From the NCBI GenBank assembly GCA_963845265.1, contig CAWJRN010000009.1, positions 62,001-126,000 on the forward strand: a stretch of DNA of 64,000 nucleotides, in the 5' to 3' direction. Under the pieces are notes generated by a model. That model had not been told where the DNA came from, made no database searches, and worked only from the letters and a program-made list of their open reading frames with translations. Source of the stretch: DYRB01 sp963845265 (lineage in GTDB: Bacteria; Pseudomonadota; Gammaproteobacteria; Chromatiales; Chromatiaceae). A program made the translations under genes and the position numbers. Shown here piece by piece: positions 18,234 to 25,904 of the stretch; positions within the stretch are counted from its first letter, which is position 1; every line of letters starts with the position of its first letter.

Positions 18234-18596
18234 ATGTCCAGACTGCTGATCGAACTGCGCCATGCCCCCGACGACGAGATCCAGGAAATCCGCAGCCTGC
18301 TGCAGGAGCACCGGATCGAGTTCTACGAGACGCAGAGCGGACCCTGGGGCATCTCCGCGCCGGGCATCTGGCTGAACGACGAGCACCAGTACGATCGCGC
18401 CAAGGCGCTGATGAATGGCTACCAGGAAAACCGCTTCCACGAGAAACGCGCGGAGTACGAGAAACAACGCGGCGCCGGACAGCACTGGACCTTCCTGCAG
18501 AACCTGCTGGAAAACCCGGTACAGGTCATTCTTTACAGCCTGATCGTCGGGCTGATCCTCTACGTCTCCATCCGCCCGTTTTTTCCCGGCGACTGA
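18234..18596 (+). CDS. DUF6164-like small membrane protein
   Basis: A 120-residue protein. Start at 18234 (MSRLLIELRHAPDDE) follows CACCGGAAC. A soluble N-terminal part resembles a small regulator or signal-transducer-like alpha/beta domain (EIRSLLQEHRIEFYETQSG). One C-terminal membrane helix (VQVILYSLIVGLILYVSI) is close to the end. Conserved in gammaproteobacteria, with no known function. Confidence 0.75.
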   Translation: MSRLLIELRHAPDDEIQEIRSLLQEHRIEFYETQSGPWGISAPGIWLNDEHQYDRAKALMNGYQENRFHEKRAEYEKQRGAGQHWTFLQNLLENPVQVILYSLIVGLILYVSIRPFFPGD

Positions 18597-18849
18597 ACCC
18601 GGGCAAGGTCTTGGGACTCAGGACTTGACTAGCCGGAATGACCGCCTGCGCGCCTGTTGGCTGAGCAACCACCGAACGCCGCGACAATCGAAGCGACCCG
18701 GCATCTCGTCCCGCGAGCACCTATCACCCTGATCCCCGCTGCATTCCCATCCAGACGAATCATAACCCGCGGAATATCTTCGCAAACTAAAAGCCCGGAC
18801 TGCGGGCCTGGGGGCGCTTTGTCGCAATGCGTCGCCCACATTTGGCCCC

Positions 18850-19761
18850 TCAGTCCTGTCCCCAAACCAGTGCCCCGGAGTCGGATAGGTCATAACCGCC
18901 CAGCCTCTGGGCGAGCTGGGCGGTCTCCGCGTCCTTGATACGGGCGACGAGGTCCTGGAACAGCTTGCGAAAATAGATGCCCCGCTCCAGTGCCAGGTCG
19001 AACGACTCCCAACCGGTAGCGACGAAGGCCAGACCATTCTCTGCCGCCGCGCCCCGAGCGCCCGGGGCGATGTCGGCTAGGCCGAGGGAGATGCAGGCGG
19101 CGGCATCCCGTTCCGAGAGGGCCGTCGCGGTGCGGTTCAGGGATTCGGCGGTCACGCTATGGTGTGCCAGGGTCTCCAGGAAGAAGCGCGTGGCCCCGGC
19201 CCCCTCCTGGCGTATGGCCCAACGCAGGCGGCCCTTCAATAGCCCCTCCGCCGAGGTCCCGGGTCCGACCAGTTCCGGGTTGACGATCAAGCCCTGCTCT
19301 CGGCGAAAGGCGCGGATCAGCACCCAGCGGCGGTGACCGCTGTACTGGCTCAAGAGTGCCGGGTGACGCAGGTGGCTCTCGTTGCTAGGTCCCCAATGCA
19401 GACCACAGGCATCGACGCGATGGCCTTGCAGGAGGTCGAGCCCGAGGCGGGTCCCGGTAGGCGTGTAGCTCACCAGGCCGCGGGCGCCGGTGTCGCGGGC
19501 GACGTTGAGCGCCACCCGATAGAGCAGAGGGTCGTCGCTGCCGGCGATGAGCAGACGGTCGGCCAGCAGCCCGCCGTGGCTGGACTCGAGCATCCAGCGG
19601 TCGATGAGTTCACGGGGGAACATCCATTTGCCGGTGACCTTCGTGCCCGGAATGCGGCCCTCGGAAACCAGGGCGTAGACCTTCTTCTCGTTGAGATTGA
19701 GATAGTCCGATACCTCCTTCACGTCGAGGAAACGGGGCATGTCGTTGAAAACTGCGGCCAT
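18850..19761 (-). CDS. HTH regulator with PBP-like (PF12727-type) sensor domain
   Basis: A 303-residue protein. The N-terminus is an excisionase/MerR-like helix-turn-helix (FLDVKEVSDYLNLNEKKVYA), and the remainder resembles the periplasmic-binding-protein-like domain found beside molybdopterin genes. The ATG at 19761 is chosen over a TTG at 19776 because GAGGG lies 8 bp upstream of it. It starts 11 bp after the repaired fdhD stop, in the leftward moaA-fdhD operon. The likely role is regulation of molybdenum or formate dehydrogenase genes in response to a small ligand such as molybdate or cofactor (inference). Confidence 0.75.
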   Translation of the reverse strand: MAAVFNDMPRFLDVKEVSDYLNLNEKKVYALVSEGRIPGTKVTGKWMFPRELIDRWMLESSHGGLLADRLLIAGSDDPLLYRVALNVARDTGARGLVSYTPTGTRLGLDLLQGHRVDACGLHWGPSNESHLRHPALLSQYSGHRRWVLIRAFRREQGLIVNPELVGPGTSAEGLLKGRLRWAIRQEGAGATRFFLETLAHHSVTAESLNRTATALSERDAAACISLGLADIAPGARGAAAENGLAFVATGWESFDLALERGIYFRKLFQDLVARIKDAETAQLAQRLGGYDLSDSGALVWGQD

Positions 19762-19772
19762 GGCGCTAGCCC

Positions 19773-20661
19773 TCAATCGTTTCCCTTGCCCGCATCAGGG
19801 TGCCGACGCGGCAAGGGACCCTGTTTGGGCTTGGCGTCGAAGACCACCCGCTCAGCGCCGTGATACACGAGGAAGTGAGTCCCCTTGGCCCTGCGCGATC
19901 ATGGTCACCCCCACCTTCTGCGCGAACTCCAGCCCCTTGTGGGTGACGCCCGAACGGGACAGCAGCACCGGGATGCCCATTTGGGCGACCTTGATGACCA
20001 TCTCGGAGGTCAGCCGCCCGGTGGTGTAGAAGACCTTGTCGGCCCCTTCGATGGCATTGATCCACATGTAGCCGGCGATGGCGTCGGCGGCGTTGTGACG
20101 GCCGACGTCCTCCACGAAGAGCTCGATGCCGCCGCGACCGCACAGGGCACAGCCGTGCACGGCCCCGGCCCGCCGGTAGACCTCGTTCTCCGCGCTCAGG
20201 GCATCCAAGAGGGCGTAGATCTGGGACTGGCGGGTCTGTACCGGCGGCAGGCGCAGCTGATCCATGTGTTCGGTGATGCGTCCAAAGACGGTCCCCTGGC
20301 CGCAGCCGGTGGTGACGGTGCGGTGCCGGAGCTTTTCGTCCAGGTCGCTCACCCCGTCGAAGGTGGTCACGGCGACCGCCTCCGTCTCCCAATCGACCTG
20401 AATCGAGTCCACGGACTCCAGGCAAGGGACTAGGCGCTGGTTGCGCAGATAGCCCAGGACCAGCAGCTCCGGGTGGGTGCCCAGGGTCATCAGGGTCACC
20501 ACCTCCCGCTTGTCGATATAGAGGGTCAGCGGCTGCTCTCCGGCGATATGGCCCTCCCGAGGCTCACCGTACTCGTCCACCGCCACGACCTGGAAGGAGG
20601 GCTTGAGGCCCGCGTCGGAGAGCCGGGGGATGTAGCGTTCCTGGGGCTGAGGGGTGGCCAA
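19773..20661 (-). pseudogene. fdhD: Formate dehydrogenase accessory sulfurtransferase FdhD, frameshifted near the 3' end
   Basis: FdhD passes sulfur from IscS to the molybdenum cofactor of formate dehydrogenase. Start is TTG at 20661, with GGAGG 6 bp upstream, one base after the moaA stop; no ATG is available. The active-site loop VHGCALCGRGG (CxxC) and TTGCGQGTVFG are intact. Near 19890-19896 the frame slips by one base. As sequenced it ends at 19852 (RVSRR). Removing one base gives MIARAKGTHFLVYHGAERVV, the conserved FdhD C-terminus, ending at 19773, 11 bp before the next gene. It is either a real late frameshift or a sequence error. The functional protein would be 295 residues. Confidence 0.88.
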
Positions 20662-20662
20662 A

Positions 20663-21676
20663 TCAGCCTCCGGTCGCGTTCATGTGCCGAAAGATCAGGG
20701 GCTTCGCCTCCAGGTCGAAGTCATGCCCACGGGGCTTGATGGACATGGCGGCCACGATAGCGCGCTTCACCGCCGCGTCATCCGTCGGGTTGCCCCGCAG
20801 GGCCCGGCGCAGGTCGGTGGAAAACTCCTGGCCCAGGCACAACAGCAGCCGCCCCTCGGCGGTGACCCGCACCCGGTTACAGTCGCCGCAGAAGTTGTGG
20901 CTGTGGGGGGAGATGAAGCCGACCCTGGTGTCGGTGCCGGCGACCCGGAAATAGCGCGAGGGCCCGCCGGTGGTCTCGGTGGTGGGGACCAGCTCGAAGC
21001 GGTCGGTGAGGTCGCGTCGGATCTGGTCGCTGGAGTAGTAGACCTCGGCGCGGTCGTGGTCGCCGATCACGCCCAGGGGCATCTCCTCGATGAAGCTGAT
21101 GTCCAGCCCGCGGTCGACGGCGTAGGCGACCAGATCGGCCACCTCGTCGTGGTTGCGATTGCGCATGACGACGCTGTTGAGCTTGACCCGCCGGAAGCCC
21201 GCCTCCAGGGCCGCGTCGATGCCGGTCAGGGTCTTGTCCAGATCGCCGAGACGGGTGATGGCGCGAAAGCGCTCCGGCCGCAGCGAGTCCAGGCTGACGT
21301 TGACCCGCGTGACCCCTGCCGCCTTCAGGGCCTTGGCGTAGCGCACGAGCTGGGTGCCGTTGGTCGTCAGGGTCAGGTCCCCAATGCCGGGCAGCGCCCC
21401 CAGGTGCTCGAACAGCCAGAGGATGTTGCGCCGAACCAGGGGTTCGCCGCCGGTGATGCGGAGCTTGGTCACGCCAAGCTCGCTGAAGCAGCTCCCGAGA
21501 CGCGCGACCTCCTCCAGGGTGAGCAACTGACTGCGGGGCAGGAACTGCATGTCCTCCGCCATGCAGTACACACAGCGCAGGTCGCAGCGGTCGGTGACCG
21601 AGAGCCGCACATAGGTAATGTGGCGGCCGAAGCGGTCAATGAGCTGCGCGGGTGGCGCTCCAGCGGGCTCTGCCAT
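20663..21676 (-). CDS. moaA: GTP 3',8-cyclase MoaA
   Basis: A 337-residue radical SAM enzyme of molybdopterin synthesis. It makes 3',8-cyclo-7,8-dihydroGTP from GTP. The N-terminal cluster motif is CDLRCVYC. The second cluster is in NFCGDCNRVRVT with a further Cys in LLLCLG. The essential C-terminal Gly-Gly is present (MNATGG). Ribosome binding site GGAGAG precedes the ATG. First gene of the leftward moaA-fdhD-regulator operon, divergent from the fdh structural operon. Confidence 0.97.
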   Translation of the reverse strand: MAEPAGAPPAQLIDRFGRHITYVRLSVTDRCDLRCVYCMAEDMQFLPRSQLLTLEEVARLGSCFSELGVTKLRITGGEPLVRRNILWLFEHLGALPGIGDLTLTTNGTQLVRYAKALKAAGVTRVNVSLDSLRPERFRAITRLGDLDKTLTGIDAALEAGFRRVKLNSVVMRNRNHDEVADLVAYAVDRGLDISFIEEMPLGVIGDHDRAEVYYSSDQIRRDLTDRFELVPTTETTGGPSRYFRVAGTDTRVGFISPHSHNFCGDCNRVRVTAEGRLLLCLGQEFSTDLRRALRGNPTDDAAVKRAIVAAMSIKPRGHDFDLEAKPLIFRHMNATGG

Positions 21677-21786
21677 CGTGTCTCTCCGATTGGGTAGACC
21701 AAAAGGGCAGCAATAACCGTTCCGTCGGTCCGCATCGGTCCGATAGGCCAGTTAGGGGTGATCCGGTGTTCGCCCATACCCCTGCT

Positions 21787-21799
21787 GGGTCCATGACCC
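21787..21799. promoter_or_regulatory. Operator-like palindrome 1 upstream of the fdh operon
   Basis: Perfect inverted repeat GGGTC-CAT-GACCC, about 140 bp before the -24 element. The spacing fits an enhancer-type site for a sigma-54 activator. Confidence 0.45.
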
Positions 21800-21845
21800 C
21801 CAGGCCCAGGCCGGGGCAAAATGACCCAGCCCCCCAGCCGGAAGC

Positions 21846-21858
21846 GGACAATTTGTCC
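21846..21858. promoter_or_regulatory. Operator-like palindrome 2 upstream of the fdh operon
   Basis: Perfect inverted repeat GGACAA-T-TTGTCC, about 80 bp before the -24 element. It could bind the sigma-54 activator or another regulator such as the HTH/PBP protein at 18850. Confidence 0.45.
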
Positions 21859-21937
21859 CGATTCCCCTGCTTCCGTTATTTGTTTCTATTTTCGGGTCGT
21901 CTCGTAACCCCGGGGTTCGTTCCACCCGTGGTGGGTC

Positions 21938-21953
21938 TGGTACGCAACTTGCG
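21938..21953 (+). promoter_or_regulatory. Sigma-54 (-24/-12) promoter of the fdh operon
   Basis: TGGTACGCAACTTGCG matches the TGGCACG-N4-TTGCW consensus, with GG at 21939-21940, GC at 21951-21952 and exactly 10 bp between. Transcription would start near 21964, about 65 bp before the DUF3305 start codon, which also supports that start. Orientation is toward the fdh genes. Confidence 0.75.
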
Positions 21954-22029
21954 GACCGCTTTCGTCATTCGATTGACTGCCTCGGCGGATTACCCGCTGG
22001 GGTACTTGTTGCGAGCGGGGCTAGGCCAA

Positions 22030-22539
22030 ATGGCGGGTACGATTGAGGAGCGGGCTGTTGCATCCAAATTCCCGGTTTCGGTGATCATGGAGCGTCGACG
22101 GATCATCGGGAACCCCTGGGCGACCGAAGGCTGGACGGCGTTGGGCGTGACTGTCGGGCGTGTTGCGGCAGCCGGGGGCCAGAACCCGGTCCCCCTGGTC
22201 AGCGGCCCGGATGCCACCCAGTTCTTGTGGAGCGGGTTGACTCTTCAGTTCTTTCCCGATGAGGCGGAGAGCTACTACCACAACCTCACCGTAGAGGTGC
22301 CCGGTTGCTACGTGGTGGTCCGCCCTCAGGAGGATGGGACGCCGGAGCCGATCCTGGTCACGGTGAGCTTCGATGCCGCCGCGGCCTATCAAGAGGGGGG
22401 CGAGACCGTCTATAGCGTGCCCCTACCACCGGAGTTGTATCTGGCAGCCGAGGCCTTCGTGCTCGCCCATTACGTGCCGGAGCCCAGGCGCAAGCGCAAA
22501 CGCGACGACTGGAAGGGGGGCGACCGTGGCGGACAATGA
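22030..22539 (+). CDS. DUF3305 protein of formate dehydrogenase loci
   Basis: A 169-residue protein. Start at 22030 (MAGTIEERAVASKF) lies downstream of the sigma-54 start point. The family signature is FPVSVIMERRRIIGNPWATE near the N-terminus. Members occur with DUF3306 and formate dehydrogenase genes in proteobacteria and probably help maturation, but the role is unproven. No signal peptide. The end overlaps the next gene by 14 bp. Confidence 0.85.
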   Translation: MAGTIEERAVASKFPVSVIMERRRIIGNPWATEGWTALGVTVGRVAAAGGQNPVPLVSGPDATQFLWSGLTLQFFPDEAESYYHNLTVEVPGCYVVVRPQEDGTPEPILVTVSFDAAAAYQEGGETVYSVPLPPELYLAAEAFVLAHYVPEPRRKRKRDDWKGGDRGGQ

Positions 22540-23218
22540 CCGCGACGGCGGCGGTTTTCTCGCCCGCTGGTCGGAGCGCAAGCTGCGGGCCCGCCAGGGC
22601 GCCGACGAGGCCGTCGCCGAGGACCTGGAGCAGGCCCCGCAAGAGGACTCCGCCGATCCGGCCCCGGCCGCCGAGGAGTCCGCGCCGCCGCTGACCGACG
22701 CGGACATGCCGCCACTGGAGACCCTGGGCTCCCACTCCGACTACTCCGGCTTCCTCTCCCCTGGTGTGTCCGAGGACCTGCGTCGTGCGGCGCTGACCAA
22801 GCTGTTTCACAGCCCGCACCTCAACATCACGGACGGCCTCGACGACTACGACGAGGACTACACCAGCTTCAAACCCCTCGGAGACGTCATGACCGCCGAC
22901 CTGCGCCATCGCATGGAGGTGGCGGCCAAGCGCCTCCTCGACAAGCAGGCGGAAGCCCTTGAGGCGGAGACGGACGCCCTGGTCGATGCCCCAGAGGACA
23001 CTCCCCGAGGGATCGAGCCGCCGAACGATCTTGGCGCCCTCACCGATCAGGAACAGGTAGAGTCCATTCAGTTGGGTCCAAAACCCCACCCCAGCCATCT
23101 CTCAGAGCCAGGGGCAGAGGCAGAGGCAGAGGCAGAGATGGACTCGGAGCACCTGCCGCACGACCCGGACCCAAACCCCGAACCCGACAGACCCGCCCCG
23201 GAGGGCGAGAAATCATGA
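22526..23218 (+). CDS. DUF3306 protein of formate dehydrogenase loci
   Basis: A 230-residue acidic protein. Start is GTG at 22526, with GGAAGGGGGG just upstream and overlap with DUF3305. The family core is GGGFLARWSERK near the N-terminus and SDYSGFLSPGVSEDLRRAAL in the middle. The C-terminal third is low-complexity Pro/Glu/Asp. There, a GGCAGA hexamer repeats four times (23113-23136) and encodes alternating Glu-Ala. The stop overlaps the next ATG (ATGA). Function unknown; location suggests assembly of the dehydrogenase. Confidence 0.82.
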   Translation: MADNDRDGGGFLARWSERKLRARQGADEAVAEDLEQAPQEDSADPAPAAEESAPPLTDADMPPLETLGSHSDYSGFLSPGVSEDLRRAALTKLFHSPHLNITDGLDDYDEDYTSFKPLGDVMTADLRHRMEVAAKRLLDKQAEALEAETDALVDAPEDTPRGIEPPNDLGALTDQEQVESIQLGPKPHPSHLSEPGAEAEAEAEMDSEHLPHDPDPNPEPDRPAPEGEKS

Positions 23219-24831
23219 GTCAGCCGTCAGCCGTCCTTGCCAACGACTTGGATGCGGCCAACCGGCGCGCCCGCACCCAGGCCCATTCGGCCGACGGGGG
23301 CTTCCAGGGGGACGTGACCGGACTGGTGACATACAACTCCGCCGGCCGTCTGCTCGTGATTGGCAGCGACCCCGCGCAGGTCCAGCGGGCCCTGGACCTG
23401 GCCGCGCCCCTGCGCCCCGCTGTCCTGCTCTTGGGGACTGGGCGTCAGGTCCTTGCGGGGGTAACGACCTGGCATGCACCCCGCGAAGAGATCCAACTCA
23501 GCGGCTGGTTGGGCGCCTTTCGGCTGCGCCTGCTCGGACAGGGCGAGGGCGAGGAGCGCTTCGATCTGGTCCTGGATCTGGCCGAGTCTCCCTGCATCGC
23601 GACCGCCCTACCGCCCCCCGGCTACCTGGCGCCAGGGCCGGACGAGCCGGCCTTGGATGAGGCGCTCGACATCCTCAGGGGGCTGGTCGGGGCCTTCGAC
23701 AAGCCACGCTATTTCAACTATGACCCGGACATCTGCGCCCACGGCATGAAGGGGACCACGGCCTGCCGACGGTGCATCGACGCCTGCCCCGCGGATGCCA
23801 TCACCAGTCTCGCGACCCGCGTACAGGTGGAGCCCTTCCTGTGCCAGGGCGGCGGGGCCTGTGCCACAGCCTGCCCCACCGGGGCCATGACCTACGCCTA
23901 CCCGTCCGTGGAGGATGTGCTCGATAAGGTGCGGCGGCTGCTCTCGGACTACCGCGCCGCCGGCGGCAAGGCCCCGGTGCTGCTCGTCCACGACACCGGG
24001 GTCGGCGCCGAGCGCGTCGAGGCCCTGCTGGCGGACGCAACCCGGCCCTCGGGGCACCTGATCCCCTTGGCTGTGGAAGAGCTGGCGAGCCTGGGGCTAG
24101 AGGCCTGGATTTCTGCCCTCGCCTATGGTGCCCGGGCCGTGTGGCTGGTGGATACGCCTGTGGTGCCGGCGAGTGCCCGCCGGGAGCTGTCGGAACAGCT
24201 CGGCTTCGCCCAGGCGATCCTCGCCGGTCTCGGGTATCCGCGCACGGCGGTCGACTGGCTCGACGCGGAGCCTGCGGCTTCAGCCCTCATGCCCGAGGTC
24301 GAGCCCGCCGGGCACGCGGCCGTCGGCCGCAAGCGCCAGCTCTTCTTCACCGCCCTGGATCACCTGAAGGCCCAGGCGCGGCGCGCACATCCCCTGGTCG
24401 AGTTGCCCGCCGGCGCGCCCTTCGGTACCGCCACGGTGGACGAGAAGGCCTGTACCCTGTGCATGGCCTGCGTTACGGTCTGTCCGGGCAAGGCCCTGCT
24501 GGATGGACAGGATGTCCCACAGCTGCGTTTCCTGGAGGCCAATTGCGTCCAGTGCGGGCTGTGCACCCGCTCCTGTCCCGAGGACGCCATCTGGATCTCC
24601 CCCCGGCTGTTGCTCGACGCCCAGGCCCGAGCCCGGACCCGCCTGCTCCGCGAGGACAGCCCCTTCCAGTGCGTAAGCTGCGGGAAGGCCTTCGCGACCA
24701 CCGCCGTCATTGGGCGCATGCAGCAACGCCTCGCCGGTCACTCCATGTTCAGCGATCCCAAGGCCCTGCGGCGGCTCCAGATGTGCGGCGACTGTCGCGT
24801 GGCGGACATGATGCACGCCCAGGACATCTGA
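23215..24831 (+). CDS. Multi-cluster 4Fe-4S protein of formate dehydrogenase loci
   Basis: A 538-residue cytoplasmic iron-sulfur protein. Two ferredoxin modules are visible. The N-terminal one has CRRCIDACPADAI, then CQGGGACATACPTGAM; the C-terminal one has CTLCMACVTVCPGKAL, then CVQCGLCTRSCPEDAI. About four 4Fe-4S clusters are therefore expected. A further Cys set (CVSCGKAF and CGDCR) near the end could bind zinc or another centre. Homologues sit between DUF3306 and TorD-like genes in fdh clusters. It may donate electrons during cofactor insertion or link formate oxidation to soluble carriers (inference). Confidence 0.85.
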   Translation: MSQPSAVLANDLDAANRRARTQAHSADGGFQGDVTGLVTYNSAGRLLVIGSDPAQVQRALDLAAPLRPAVLLLGTGRQVLAGVTTWHAPREEIQLSGWLGAFRLRLLGQGEGEERFDLVLDLAESPCIATALPPPGYLAPGPDEPALDEALDILRGLVGAFDKPRYFNYDPDICAHGMKGTTACRRCIDACPADAITSLATRVQVEPFLCQGGGACATACPTGAMTYAYPSVEDVLDKVRRLLSDYRAAGGKAPVLLVHDTGVGAERVEALLADATRPSGHLIPLAVEELASLGLEAWISALAYGARAVWLVDTPVVPASARRELSEQLGFAQAILAGLGYPRTAVDWLDAEPAASALMPEVEPAGHAAVGRKRQLFFTALDHLKAQARRAHPLVELPAGAPFGTATVDEKACTLCMACVTVCPGKALLDGQDVPQLRFLEANCVQCGLCTRSCPEDAIWISPRLLLDAQARARTRLLREDSPFQCVSCGKAFATTAVIGRMQQRLAGHSMFSDPKALRRLQMCGDCRVADMMHAQDI

Positions 24832-24852
24832 CCAACGGGACAGTGGCCGGCA

Positions 24853-24868
24853 CCCTGGGCGCCCAGGG
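24853..24868. repeat. Perfect 16-bp palindrome between operon genes
   Basis: CCCTGGGC-GCCCAGGG with no loop, in the 146-bp gap after the ferredoxin gene. It could be a protein site or an RNA fold; no T tract follows. Confidence 0.35.
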
Positions 24869-24977
24869 CGCAGGACAGATCGCGCCGGTGGCTTCGTGAA
24901 ATCGCCGTCTTTTCTACCCTCTTTTCCCCCTGAGCCTGGCCTCGGACTTGCAGACACTATTGGAGTTCACCCCCTTA

Positions 24978-25601
24978 ATGGCCCAGAAACATTTGAATGC
25001 CAGCCTCTCCCAGCCCCTAGTCGCCACCGCGGCCGAAGACCAGGCCCGCGCCAGCGTCTACGCCTTGCTCGGCGCGCTGCTGCGCGATGTGCCCACCGCG
25101 AACGTATTGGAGCAGGTCCGGCAGCTGGAATCGGCGACCAAGCGCGATGCCTTCGCCCTGGCGTGGGAGGGTCTGCGGCTGGCGGCCCAGCAGGTGCACC
25201 CCGCCGAGCTCGACGACGAGTACCAGTTGCTCTTCATCGGCCTCGGGCGGGGCGAACTGGTCCCCTATGGCTCCTGGTATCAGACCGGGTTTCTGATGGA
25301 GCAGCCCTTGGGTGTACTGCGCCGCGATCTAAAGGCCCTGGGGTTCGAGCGCCAGGCCGGCGTCCACGAACCCGAAGACCACGTCGCGGCCCTGTGCGAG
25401 GTGATGTCCGCGCTGGCCCTGGACCCGGACACGCCCATCGAACGCCAGGCGGACTTCTACGCCAGGCACATCGGGCCCTGGATCGGGCGCTTCTGCCGGG
25501 ATCTGGAGACCGCGCAGGCCTCGGTCTTCTACAAGGCGGTCGGGCGCCTGGGGGAGGCATTCTTCACCCTGGAACGCCGCTACCTCGAGATGGGGACCTG
25601 A
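24978..25601 (+). CDS. TorD/DmsD-family molybdoenzyme chaperone
   Basis: A 207-residue all-helical chaperone. The family core is DDEYQLLFIGLGRGELVPYG with a later EPEDHVAALCEVM. Such proteins bind the Tat signal or apo-enzyme of a molybdoenzyme and guard it until the cofactor is inserted; here the client should be FdhA. ATG at 24978 is preferred. A TTG at 24948 would add ten residues and cannot be excluded. A Tat-protein gene and fdhA follow. Confidence 0.87.
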   Translation: MAQKHLNASLSQPLVATAAEDQARASVYALLGALLRDVPTANVLEQVRQLESATKRDAFALAWEGLRLAAQQVHPAELDDEYQLLFIGLGRGELVPYGSWYQTGFLMEQPLGVLRRDLKALGFERQAGVHEPEDHVAALCEVMSALALDPDTPIERQADFYARHIGPWIGRFCRDLETAQASVFYKAVGRLGEAFFTLERRYLEMGT

Positions 25602-25676
25602 CACCGTCCATGGCCCTGGAAACAACAGTGGTCCACAAACGAACGTAAATGAATGGCTCGATTAGAGGGTAATGCC

Positions 25677-25883
25677 ATGAAGCACGACGAAGCCGAGACC
25701 AACAGTCGACGCGAATTCCTCAAGACCAGCGCGGTCGCCGGCACCGGTGCCGCCGTCGCGGCCCTGCTGCCCGGCGCCGCCGCGGCGGTCGTCGAGGCCG
25801 AGTCGGTTCCGGCACCGGACAAGAAGAAGGGTTATCAGCAGACCCAGCACGTCCTCGACTATTACAAGACCGCCAAGCTCTGA
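25677..25883 (+). CDS. Small twin-arginine protein of formate dehydrogenase loci
   Basis: A 68-residue exported protein. Twin-arginine motif SRREFLK, then an Ala-rich hydrophobic stretch and AAA cleavage region. The mature part is only about 25-30 residues (KKKGYQQTQHVLDYYKTAKL at the end). It matches the 'formate dehydrogenase region TAT target' family placed directly before fdhA. Start 25677 has GAGGG upstream. Perhaps a small subunit or assembly aid of the periplasmic enzyme; not proven. Confidence 0.85.
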   Translation: MKHDEAETNSRREFLKTSAVAGTGAAVAALLPGAAAAVVEAESVPAPDKKKGYQQTQHVLDYYKTAKL

Positions 25884-25904
25884 TCACCCGAGCGGGAGAG
25901 ACCG

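Larger units (their letters stand above)
21677..22029. promoter_or_regulatory. Divergent control region between moaA and the fdh operon
   Basis: 353 bp holding promoters for both operons. It includes the sigma-54 promoter (21938-21953) and two perfect 13-bp palindromes listed separately. The open frame that crosses this region from 21652 is discounted, because it would start upstream of the promoter. Confidence 0.7.

Noticed and set aside
20654..21697. 347-codon open frame on the plus strand opposite moaA
   Set aside because: It mirrors a clearly conserved gene; its residues are the usual antisense Gly/Val/Gln mix and it has no domain.
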